From: Oscillatoria sp. HE19RPO | GTDB taxonomy: Bacteria; Cyanobacteriota; Cyanobacteriia; Cyanobacteriales; Laspinemataceae | Assembly (NCBI RefSeq): GCF_024220515.1 | Contig: NZ_JAMXOT010000316.1 | Coordinates: 1-41,089, forward strand | Reading direction: 5' to 3' | Length of the DNA: 41,089 nucleotides | Part shown: positions 34,528 through 41,089 of the stretch, piece by piece | Numbering within the stretch: position 1 is the stretch's first letter | How the letters are laid out: every line of letters begins with the position of its first letter | Translations under genes and position numbers: made by a program | Notes under the pieces: generated by a model | Seen by the model: the letters and a program-made list of their open reading frames with translations, nothing else | What the model was told of the DNA's origin: nothing | The model's database searches: none

Positions 34528-35271
34528 TTATGGTTTTTTCATGAGATAAAAGACGTAACTAAAAAACTCGCCATACCGATCGCAGATGTCGATTTCTCGT
34601 TCAGTTTCGGCGAGGACTTGGGATAATGCCGGGGTGAGATTGCCCGAGGCGCGTAACTGCTGAACGCGATCGCTAACTGGCGTTAGATATTCATCCCACC
34701 AGGCCGATCTCGGTAAAATAAAGGTATCCAACACCTCATACCCGGCCTCCGTTGCTGTTTTAAGATTGTCTTCAATTGTCATCATTTCTGGATATTCTGC
34801 TTGCCAAAATTCCCTGACTTCCCGAGGCGGATTGTCCTGAATCCAAGTACATTCACTCACCCCCAGCAGTCCACCGTCCCGCAACAGGGGACGCCATAGG
34901 CGCAATCCATTCGCAAATCCCAGGAGATAGATGGCCCCTTCTGACCAAATCAGGTCAAAACTGCCTGGAGGGTCCTCTAAGGCCCCCATATCTGCTTGTC
35001 GAATCGTGATGCGATCGCCCAGTCCCGCTTGTCTCGCCGACTCTTCTAACTGCTGCAAAAACGGTTCATGCAAATCCACCGCAGTCACTGCCGCATTCAA
35101 CTCCTGCGCCAACACCAAACTCTGCCGTCCGGGACCACACCCCAGGTCCAAAACCCGAGGCGATCGCGGCAATGGAGGCAACCGGCGAAGCGCCTCCCGC
35201 GTCGCCTCATCACTTCCCGGCCCTTCCCTAGGCAGATTACAGTGCACCGTAAAAAATGCCTCAAAATCCAT
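34528..35271 (-). CDS. Class I SAM-dependent methyltransferase
   Basis: A 247-aa methyltransferase. The SAM-binding motif I is VLDLGCGPGRQS, motif II is AAVTAVDLH and post-motif FDLIWSEGAIYLLGF is typical of small-molecule methyltransferases related to the UbiE/COQ5 group; the substrate cannot be read. The frame extends 20 codons further to ATG 35331, but those codons translate the repeat-like sequence TTDFTDFHG. ATG 35271 has AGGAGGGG five bases upstream and is chosen. Confidence 0.85.
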   Translation of the reverse strand: MDFEAFFTVHCNLPREGPGSDEATREALRRLPPLPRSPRVLDLGCGPGRQSLVLAQELNAAVTAVDLHEPFLQQLEESARQAGLGDRITIRQADMGALEDPPGSFDLIWSEGAIYLLGFANGLRLWRPLLRDGGLLGVSECTWIQDNPPREVREFWQAEYPEMMTIEDNLKTATEAGYEVLDTFILPRSAWWDEYLTPVSDRVQQLRASGNLTPALSQVLAETEREIDICDRYGEFFSYVFYLMKKP

Positions 35272-35562
35272 CCATTCCCCTCCTCCAACTCCGTGAAAAT
35301 CCGTGAAATCCGTGGTTCCCTTCCCAATCATGCAAAAATCGCATAATCTAAATGTAATCCTATCATTTAAAATTCATTCTGGTAATCAAAGATACGAATT
35401 GTCATCAAGATTACAAATAGCCTAAACTAGAAATCAGAAATGGGTCTGGAATTCCATAACCCAAATCTTTTTTAGATATTATTGATACATTTTAACGCAA
35501 TAAACCTAGGTTAATCGGACCGAGTTACAGCAACTAAAGTCAAGGATTAAAGTTGAGTCAAT

Positions 35563-36363
35563 ATGGTAGTACAATCTGCAAACTCAAGCGGACCACAGGC
35601 AAGAACATTGGGGAAAGTTTATTTAGTTGGGGCAGGACCGGGAGACCCGGGTTTGCTGACGATTAAGGGCAAAACCCTTTTAGAATGTGCGGATGTGGTG
35701 ATTTATGATGCGTTAGTCAGTCCGCAAATTCTCGCCCTGATTAATCCTCATGCGGAACAAATTAATGCCGGAAAACGCCGGGGACGGCATTCGTTGAAGC
35801 AAGATGAGACGACCCAAATTTTAATCGAACAGGCGCAGATTCATGCGGTTGTGGTGCGGTTAAAAGGCGGGGATCCGTTTGTATTTGGGCGCGGTGGGGA
35901 AGAGATGGAGGATTTAATTGCCGCTGGGGTGGCGGTGGAGGTGGTCCCGGGAGTGACCTCGGGAATTGCGGCCCCTGCTTATGCGGGAATTCCCCTGACT
36001 CATCGGGGATATAGTTCTTCGGTGACGTTTGTCACGGGACATGAGACGGTGGGGAAATATCGACCCCAGGTGAATTGGCAGGCGATCGCCCAAGGTTCGG
36101 AAACCATCGCCGTTTATATGGGGGTGCATAATTTACCCTATATTACCCAGGAACTGCTGAATGCAGGGCTGAGTCCAGAGACCCCGATCGCCTTAATTCG
36201 CTGGGGGACCCGCCCGGATCAAGAAGAACTGATTGGTACATTAGAAACCATTGTCCAACGGGTTGAAGAGAGTGGATTTGAGGCCCCGGCGATCGCAGTG
36301 ATTGGTCAGGTGGTCAATTTACATTCCATCCTCTCCAGCAGTCGTCCCGCCGTTTTTGGGTAA
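35563..36363 (+). CDS. cobA: Uroporphyrinogen-III C-methyltransferase
   Basis: A 266-aa enzyme that adds two methyl groups from SAM to uroporphyrinogen III, giving precorrin-2 for siroheme and cobalamin. The characteristic motifs are VYLVGAGPGDPGLLT near the N-terminus, RLKGGDPFVFGRGGEE and PGVTSGIAAPAYAGIPLTHR, all intact. There is no CysG-type dehydrogenase/ferrochelatase fusion, so it is the single-function form. The 230-base upstream spacer holds the palindrome GGGTCTGGAATTCCATAACCC. No neighbouring cobalamin genes are present. Confidence 0.95.
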   Translation: MVVQSANSSGPQARTLGKVYLVGAGPGDPGLLTIKGKTLLECADVVIYDALVSPQILALINPHAEQINAGKRRGRHSLKQDETTQILIEQAQIHAVVVRLKGGDPFVFGRGGEEMEDLIAAGVAVEVVPGVTSGIAAPAYAGIPLTHRGYSSSVTFVTGHETVGKYRPQVNWQAIAQGSETIAVYMGVHNLPYITQELLNAGLSPETPIALIRWGTRPDQEELIGTLETIVQRVEESGFEAPAIAVIGQVVNLHSILSSSRPAVFG

Positions 36364-36405
36364 AAAAAAGCATCGGGTTTCCCCTTTCCTTTGTGGTTTT
36401 TAGGG

Positions 36406-37434
36406 TTAATTTCCGATTCTTAAAGGTAAGGAGTTGCTATGATCTGACCATTCGGGAAGCTCTTGCAACTCCAACTCCATCCAAAAGAGACTCCCTTCCC
36501 CTAGGTGACTGATGACATGGAGTTCTCCTCCCATCATTTCCACTAATTTTTTACTAATCGCGAGTCCGAGTCCGGTGCCTTCTGCCATCCGGCTTTTATC
36601 TCCAACTTGATGGAAGGGGAGGAAAATTTCGTTGATCATTTCCTCGGGAATGCCGATGCCTGTATCTTGAATTTCAAAGCGAATTTTTTGGGGGGCCAGA
36701 TGACTGCTGTTTTGCGATTCTGCCTGGAGTTCCTCAGTTGTCCCCTGGGTACTGGGGAGGGGGGGGCAACCGGGGAGGCGATCGCTATGACACCACTGAC
36801 CATTCACCGCATAGCCCACTTTAAAGGCAACCCAACCGGAATCGGTAAACTTAACGGCATTACCCAATAAATTAATTAAAATTTGCCGCAATCGTTTCTG
36901 ATCCGTATAAATGCCACGGGGTAAGGGGGTAACCCGCTCATAAGTAAACTCGATCCCCTTTTGTTTAGAGCGCATATCAAATAAATCGCAAATTCCCTTA
37001 AGGAAGAGGGGAAAGTTAAATTCTTGGGCATCGATTTCTAATCGGCAAGCTTCGATTTTGGCAATATCTAGGATATCGGCAATTAAAGTTAGAAGATGTT
37101 CACCACATTGATAAATTTTAGTCAGGTCGAGTCGTTGTTGTTCCGTGAGGTCTTCTTCTTCTTCCAACATCAGTTGGGCATAGCCTAAAATCCCATTTAA
37201 AGGGGTTCGCAGTTCATGGCTCATATTGGCTAAAAACTCGCTTTTAGCACGGCTGGCCACTTCTGCGACCTCTTTGGCTTTTAATAGCTCGGCTTCAATA
37301 TTATCGCAGTGTTCCGTGGTATTCTCCAGTAGGATCTCCAGGTCATTTTTTTCCTGCTTGAGCATTTCCACATCCCGGCGCAGGGTCTGGACCTCCAAAA
37401 GGAGCTGTTCTCTTGTTACTGTCTCTTCCCACAT
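36406..37434 (-). CDS. Soluble sensor histidine kinase with N-terminal coiled coil
   Basis: A 342-aa kinase. Residues 1-65 are a coiled coil ([31 protein letters not shown]). HisKA has the phosphorylated His in [22 protein letters not shown], and the ATPase domain has [21 protein letters not shown] and [15 protein letters not shown] loop of about 35 residues ([23 protein letters not shown]...) interrupts the ATP-binding domain. There is no membrane segment or known sensor domain, so input must come from a partner. It follows the slr1658/slr1659-type pair on the same strand and may share their regulation. Confidence 0.9.
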   Translation of the reverse strand: MWEETVTREQLLLEVQTLRRDVEMLKQEKNDLEILLENTTEHCDNIEAELLKAKEVAEVASRAKSEFLANMSHELRTPLNGILGYAQLMLEEEEDLTEQQRLDLTKIYQCGEHLLTLIADILDIAKIEACRLEIDAQEFNFPLFLKGICDLFDMRSKQKGIEFTYERVTPLPRGIYTDQKRLRQILINLLGNAVKFTDSGWVAFKVGYAVNGQWCHSDRLPGCPPLPSTQGTTEELQAESQNSSHLAPQKIRFEIQDTGIGIPEEMINEIFLPFHQVGDKSRMAEGTGLGLAISKKLVEMMGGELHVISHLGEGSLFWMELELQELPEWSDHSNSLPLRIGN

Positions 37435-37711
37435 AGACTTAAATCTCTTCCTTTGGCGATCGCGTGATATTTGCCGCTTTTATCCCGTTGTCCTCGCCTT
37501 GTTCAAGTCTTATAAAAGTTCTAGTGTTAAAGCTCCGGTTGAGGGCCGCTTAACAGTAGTTGTGAAGACTTGAAAGAGGGCCAGGGATTCAACTGAGGGC
37601 AATCAGCCGCTTTGACCCTTGAGCTACCCTTGCTAGAGCAGTCCCCTCTCGCAGACGGAATGGCGAAGGGTGTCATGCTCCTGACGACAACCCACTCCCC
37701 GGGATCCCTCC

Positions 37712-38059
37712 CTATTCCCATTCCAGTTTTAAAGACGGCATTAGTCGTTGTAAGTTCTTCAATGATTTCCCCTGCCACAGCAGGTTCTTAGAACCTTTGA
37801 CAATCAGATTCACATTCCTTTTCTGCCGGACTTTGATCACAAACTTGGAGAGGACGTTGATCCCCGAGCTATTTAAAAATTCTAGGCCCTTGAGATTGAG
37901 AATCATCGTCTCCGGTTCTTGCTCGATCGCACTTTCGAGGAGTTGGATAATGGGATCATATTCATCCATACCATTCAACCGCAGGGAACCCTGGCAGTTT
38001 AGTGTCGAGGTTTCGTTTTCATACCACAGGCGATAATCGTCAGTCTTAATTTCCATCAT
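37712..38059 (-). CDS. STAS-like regulator (slr1659-type)
   Basis: A 115-aa protein with the STAS/anti-sigma-antagonist fold: beta-strand start, TMILNLKGLEFLNSSGINVLSKFV in the central region (the Ser-Ser-Gly equals the phosphorylation site of SpoIIAA/RsbV-type proteins) and a helical end. Such proteins are switched by Ser phosphorylation: kinases inactivate and PP2C/SpoIIE phosphatases activate them. I recognise it as the cyanobacterial slr1659-like family by its pattern and its neighbour. Confidence 0.75.
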   Translation of the reverse strand: MMEIKTDDYRLWYENETSTLNCQGSLRLNGMDEYDPIIQLLESAIEQEPETMILNLKGLEFLNSSGINVLSKFVIKVRQKRNVNLIVKGSKNLLWQGKSLKNLQRLMPSLKLEWE

Positions 38060-38416
38060 CAGTAGTCAGTCGTTAATAAGGGATCTCGGCTTAAGGGTAT
38101 AAAGAGTAGGAGGGTCAGCTTGCCGATCCTAACCGTAGTTTGCCCAGATTGGATTGCCTCCTCTCTCGCTTTTTTCCGGTTTTAGTCGATGCACTCACCG
38201 ACTCTGACCGATGCGCGCAGAATTTCTCCCTAGTTCATGGTAAGGGACAATACCGGGATAGTGTTCAGTAGAATTACCCCTTCAGTTCATTGATAACAAT
38301 GGCCCTGAGAGCAGTTAGCGCCTCTGGGTACTTGTGCCGCGCTCTCTAGAACAACTTTCCCACCCATCAAAGAATAAAATCGGATAGGGGGTCCGAGTAT
38401 CGCGATATTAATGAGT
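38060..38416. other. Spacer without gene
   Basis: 357 bases between the slr1659-type and slr1658-type genes. The only structure I see is a weak 6-bp inverted repeat (GAGAGC at 38307-38312 and GCTCTC at 38341-38346). No ORF or promoter motif is convincing. Confidence 0.4.
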
Positions 38417-38998
38417 CTATAATAAGATCTGTACCATTGTGGTTACGGCGATCGCTTTTTTCTCCCCGTTCATCTCCTGAAATTTCCAACCGATCTTAGC
38501 GCCATAGTCGATAATCATGGTCAGAAAACCCAGTCCCGATGCTGTGTTTATATCTTCTAGGGCATTTTTTTCCAGTCGGTCCATGTAGAGTTTTAGGGGG
38601 TCCTCGGTGCTTAACTGGATTAAAAATGCCTGAAAATCCCCCATTTTTTCCCGACAAATACTATTAGTAGTCACAAAAATAATTCTTTCAGAATTTAAGT
38701 GGAGTTGAATACTAATCGGGTATCCCTGTGTCTCCACACTAAACTTCATGGCATTTTCTAGGAGTTCATTGGCAATATAGCTGACTGCAGATTGGATTTC
38801 TGCTTTTTTATTCAGATGTGAAGCGGTTTCCTCACTACTGGGAAAAAATGTCGTTAAATAGTCGGCCAGAAAATCGGCGGATAATCCATTGTTTCGCCAC
38901 CGCTGCTTGAGGGGAATCGAAGCGGGAGAAAATCCCAAAATTAAATATTCCGTTCCCTTGGGCAAATCCTCAATGAAGTCTCCAAATATCTCAGTCAT
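38417..38998 (-). CDS. SiaB/DUF6272-like ATPase-fold regulator (slr1658-type)
   Basis: A 193-aa protein. The sequence EIQSAVSYIANELLENAMKFS is the N-box region of a GHKL ATP-binding fold, and INTASGLGFLTMIIDYGAKIGWKF supplies the G-box-like end. This resembles anti-sigma-factor kinases such as SpoIIAB/RsbW and cyanobacterial slr1658-like proteins, which pair with an slr1659-like STAS protein. It would phosphorylate or sequester the STAS protein. The gene order with the STAS gene supports the assignment. Confidence 0.75.
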   Translation of the reverse strand: MTEIFGDFIEDLPKGTEYLILGFSPASIPLKQRWRNNGLSADFLADYLTTFFPSSEETASHLNKKAEIQSAVSYIANELLENAMKFSVETQGYPISIQLHLNSERIIFVTTNSICREKMGDFQAFLIQLSTEDPLKLYMDRLEKNALEDINTASGLGFLTMIIDYGAKIGWKFQEMNGEKKAIAVTTMVQILL

Positions 38999-39389
38999 AA
39001 GGGGGGGTTTTTAGTGGCTATATCAATGATTCACAATTAGCAATTAGGTGACAGTCAAACCCCAAAATAGCGCGGGGGGATTCTTCAACGGATCTCCTCG
39101 GGAAACGGATCGACGCATCAAGGGATTCAGACTCGTCTCCCTGGGAATCAGCCAGATTATCGATCTCATACGGGTGAACTCTTGCAGTTGGACGCTTCCT
39201 CAATCCCGGGATTGTTAGTTTGAGATTTTCCTCTAGTTGGAATACCTGCGCGATCGCTCACTCCTCCGGAGCATAAACCTTTAGGGTCAAGACACCCCGG
39301 CCTTGTAATTCACCCAGATGCTGTTATTGTATCCACAATTCATCCGGCGCGGCAAGTTAGCCCTCTAACGGGCGTTTTCCTGTAGAAGC

Positions 39390-39432
39390 GGGAGACTCGG
39401 ATTTCCCCACCCTCAACCCCTCCGAGTCTCCC
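39390..39432 (-). terminator. Hairpin after aroF
   Basis: GGGAGACTCGGA (39390-39401) and TCCGAGTCTCCC (39421-39432) form a perfect 12-bp stem around a 19-base loop, 17 bases beyond the aroF stop on the minus strand. There is no U-run. The rest of 38999-39448 holds no supported gene. Confidence 0.6.
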
Positions 39433-39448
39433 ACTCCGATTAATCCGA

Positions 39449-40306
39449 TTAAGCGGCTGATAATTCCCGCAGAGGTTCCCCCTCACGCACTCGACGCCCT
39501 ACTGCTGCTGCCACGGGACCCAAACTTTGCACCAACTCGACCATTTCGGGAAGAGACAGCGCCTGTCTGGCATCGGAAACCGACTGTTCCGGTTCTGGAT
39601 GACACTCAATAATCAACCCATCGGCCCCTGCTGCCACTGCTGCCCTTGCCAATCCTGCCACCAATTCTCGCTTCCCTGCCGCATGAGACGGGTCCACCAT
39701 CACCGGCAAATGGGTAATCTGTTTCAGGGCCACCACTGCCCCCAAATCCAAAATATTCCTTGTGAACGAATCGAAACTGCGGATCCCCCGTTCACAGAGA
39801 ATCACATCGGGATTCCCATGAGACATGATATATTCTGCGGCGAACACAAATTCTTCCAGAGTCGCTGCCAGTCCCCGCTTCAACAACACAGGTTTACCCG
39901 CTTCCCCTAATGCTTTGAGCAAGTCGAAATTTTGCATATTCCGACTGCCTACTTGTAACAGATCCGCGTGGGCGACAATGCTTTCAATTTGATTAATTGA
40001 CATCACCTCCGTCACCACGGGAATCCCATAGCGCTGACGCACTGCGGATAAAATAGTTAACCCCGCCTCTCCCATGCCTTGAAACGAGTAAGGGGAGGTG
40101 CGGGGTTTGAAGACGCCACCACGTAACAGTTGGACGGGTGCATGGGCGAGGTGACGGGCAACGGTTTCCATTTGTTCGAGACTCTCCACAGCACAGGGAC
40201 CGCCGATAATTAATAAGTCTTGGCCCCCGATAGTGGTGCGATCGCCAATGGAGATGGCGGTTTGTTGCGTGGGATGAGATTTGCTGACGAGTTTGGCGTT
40301 TTTCAT
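39449..40306 (-). CDS. aroF: 3-deoxy-7-phosphoheptulonate synthase (DAHP synthase), type I-beta
   Basis: A 285-aa enzyme that condenses phosphoenolpyruvate and erythrose 4-phosphate, the first step of aromatic amino acid synthesis. GGPCAVES, RGGVFKPRTSPYSFQG, LLKRG, CERGIRSF and MVDPSHAAGKRELV are the family signatures with metal and PEP ligands. The protein has only the catalytic barrel: no N-terminal ferredoxin-like domain and no chorismate mutase or ACT domain, which in related enzymes give feedback control. ATG 40306 has AAGGAG seven bases upstream and is preferred over the in-frame TTG at 40327. An aromatic-rich leader ORF and a terminator lie just upstream. Confidence 0.95.
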   Translation of the reverse strand: MKNAKLVSKSHPTQQTAISIGDRTTIGGQDLLIIGGPCAVESLEQMETVARHLAHAPVQLLRGGVFKPRTSPYSFQGMGEAGLTILSAVRQRYGIPVVTEVMSINQIESIVAHADLLQVGSRNMQNFDLLKALGEAGKPVLLKRGLAATLEEFVFAAEYIMSHGNPDVILCERGIRSFDSFTRNILDLGAVVALKQITHLPVMVDPSHAAGKRELVAGLARAAVAAGADGLIIECHPEPEQSVSDARQALSLPEMVELVQSLGPVAAAVGRRVREGEPLRELSAA

Positions 40307-40356
40307 GGAATTACTCCTTTTGTACAAATAATCTACAAATAATCAAGATGGACGAT

Positions 40357-40482
40357 AAAAAAGCCCGGAACCTGTTCAAAGTTCCGGGCGGAGGCGATTT
40401 GGCATCATGACAAAACCTACCCAGAACTCTTTCTGAGCCAAAAGTAGAAGCCAAAAAACCAGTTAGGGAGATGGGATGTCAT
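40357..40482 (-). promoter_or_regulatory. Predicted translation-coupled transcription attenuator of aroF
   Basis: Minus strand, in order: leader ORF 40482-40417; antiterminator partner AGAGTTCTGGG (40430-40420) covering the last codons; terminator stem GCCCGGAAC (40389-40381), loop TTTGAACAG, GTTCCGGGC (40371-40363), then U6 (40362-40357). The first segment pairs with CCCGGAACTTT (40388-40378) over 11 bp with two G-U pairs, which uses the left arm of the terminator, so the two folds exclude each other. CTCCCTAACT (40470-40461) can pair weakly with AGTTCTGGG, as region 1 with region 2. A ribosome slowed on the aromatic codons would free the antiterminator. Confidence 0.8.
40417..40482 (-). CDS. 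Aromatic-rich leader peptide of aroF (21 aa)
   Basis: A 21-codon ORF, ATG at 40482 and TAG at 40417. Eight of 21 residues are not evenly spread: the stretch NWFFGFYFW has seven aromatic residues (Trp, Phe, Phe, Phe, Tyr, Phe, Trp) in nine positions, followed by LRKSSG and the stop. AAAGGAAAAAGG lies eight bases before the ATG as ribosome binding site. The start is MTSHLP. The composition, position (about 110 bases before aroF) and following terminator match leader peptides such as PheL and TrpL of enterobacteria. The peptide itself is presumably not functional. Confidence 0.82.
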   Translation of the reverse strand: MTSHLPNWFFGFYFWLRKSSG

Positions 40483-40525
40483 GGCGATCGCCTTTTTCCT
40501 TTACGAGAGAGTGTTTCAAACCAAC

Positions 40526-40597
40526 AAAAAACCGCAGCGTTGCTTCTGCGGTTCACCAGCGGTTTCCATGTCAAAATGGATTCACTGCCGGTGAACC
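40526..40597 (-). terminator. Second terminator-like hairpin and competing stem upstream of the aroF leader
   Basis: On the minus strand AACCGCAG (40553-40546), loop AAGCAACG, CTGCGGTT (40537-40530) then U-rich GGTTTTTTG gives an 8-bp terminator. Just upstream, GGTTCACC (40597-40590) pairs with GGTGAACC (40557-40550) and shares the AACC with the terminator's left arm, so the stems compete. It could be a terminator of an upstream transcript or a second control stage. A short ATG ORF (METAGEPQ...) runs through it but is not aromatic-rich. Confidence 0.6.
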
Positions 40598-40795
40598 AAG
40601 ATAAACCAAAAATAAAAGAAGGGGCTGCGGTTTAACATGATGATTAGAATTGATGAGTCAATTGAATTTATGCCTAGATAGACTAAACCTAACAAAGCTC
40701 AAACCCGATGTCAACCCCCCAGTTGCTATAACTTTTAACCCGGATTTCTACCTAGAGGGAGAGGAGTGCGTTGGTGGAGCCAGCACTTCTATCCT

Positions 40796-40976
40796 CGTGA
40801 CGTGGCTGAAGCCGCGTCACGCTCTTTTGGAGGCTCTGCCTCCAGTCCCCAAGCAAGGGTTTAAGCTGCCTATTGTACCTGTCACGGCTTCAAATCCTCA
40901 TCAAAGGTACAGGCGGCAGAGCCGCCAATTGTGCGTGACGCGGCTTCAGCCACGTCACGAGAAAGCCACGTCACGA
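40796..40976. mobile_element. MITE-like element with perfect 26-bp inverted ends
   Basis: Perfect 26-base inverted repeats at 40796-40821 and 40934-40959 (starting CGTGACGTGGCTGAAGCC) flank 112 bases whose inner arms also pair (GGAGGCTCTGCCTCC with GGCGGCAGAGCCGCC). A partial copy of the end follows at 40965-40976 (GCCACGTCACGA). There is no transposase. No gene is supported elsewhere between 40598 and the window edge; the last 40 bases hold the start of another GC-rich repeat. Confidence 0.8.
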
Positions 40977-41089
40977 GAAATGCACTAAGGGAACTCCAAA
41001 AAATAAAATCTCCAAAACGTTCGTTCGTATGACGGATCAACGGAGTAGCCCCCTCAATGTAGGGGCGCAATGCGCAGGCCCTCCGGAGG

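Noticed and set aside
37560-37660. tRNA-like stretch on the minus strand (GGGTAGCTCAAGGG ... GTTGAATCCC)
   Set aside because: It resembles D-arm and T-loop sequences, but no proper T stem, anticodon stem or acceptor stem could be formed.
39018-39203. 61-aa minus-strand ORF between slr1658-type gene and aroF
   Set aside because: No ribosome binding site, no recognisable motif and unlike coding sequence of neighbours.
40517-40570. 17-codon ORF (METAGEPQ...) through the upstream terminator as a second leader peptide
   Set aside because: It is not enriched for aromatic residues and has no clear ribosome binding site.
40650-40988. 112-aa plus-strand ORF near the window end
   Set aside because: Most of it translates the inverted-repeat element; no ribosome binding site or domain.

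Overview
The window is chromosomal DNA of a filamentous-type cyanobacterium, most likely of the Oscillatoriales. The octamer GCGATCGC (HIP1) is very frequent. The gene content is typical of the group: a large Ser/Thr kinase fused to a phosphatase, slr1658/slr1659-type regulators, a pheophytinase-like hydrolase, and many intergenic palindromic repeats. I saw no rRNA, tRNA, phage or CRISPR locus.

Layout. 1-4.1 kb: the end of an Rpn-type protein, a membrane-anchored Ser/Thr kinase, a pseudouridine synthase and an alpha/beta hydrolase. 4.3-6.9 kb: a ParD/ParE-type toxin-antitoxin pair, a ketopantoate-reductase-like gene, a four-copy tandem palindromic repeat and a class II aldolase. 6.9-13.2 kb: a DyP peroxidase, then a RiPP-like locus with two paralogous precursor-like genes behind a clear promoter, a fused TOMM cyclodehydratase (RRE + E1-like + YcaO) broken by one in-frame TAG, and an amidohydrolase. 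13.4-18.7 kb: a 1775-aa kinase/AAA/GAF/PP2C signalling protein. 19-25.5 kb: a three-gene ABC-2 exporter whose genes are separated by an opposite-strand histidine kinase and chemoreceptor. 25.6-31 kb: a hydrolase, recF and a Ca2+ P-type ATPase, with MITE-like elements. 31-35.3 kb: a broken transposase-like gene carrying a MITE, a small conserved-looking gene, a PF09818-type ATPase, repeat arrays and a methyltransferase. 35.5-40.3 kb: cobA, a histidine kinase, slr1659- and slr1658-type regulators and aroF (DAHP synthase).

The strongest new observation is upstream of aroF. A 21-codon ORF with its own ribosome binding site encodes the aromatic stretch NWFFGFYFW. It is followed by a perfect 9-bp GC-rich hairpin with a U6 tail, and by a competing pairing of 11 bp (two of them G-U) that would prevent that hairpin. 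This is the layout of a translation-coupled transcription attenuator, placed before the first enzyme of aromatic amino acid synthesis. The aroF protein itself lacks any regulatory domain.

The second is the RiPP-like locus, whose two precursor-like proteins carry an NHLP-like leader and end in the near-identical tails LYGIMRQT and LYGILRVC. The modifying enzyme carries an amber codon inside the YcaO active-site region. Everything here is read from sequence alone; family names come from remembered motifs and no search was run.
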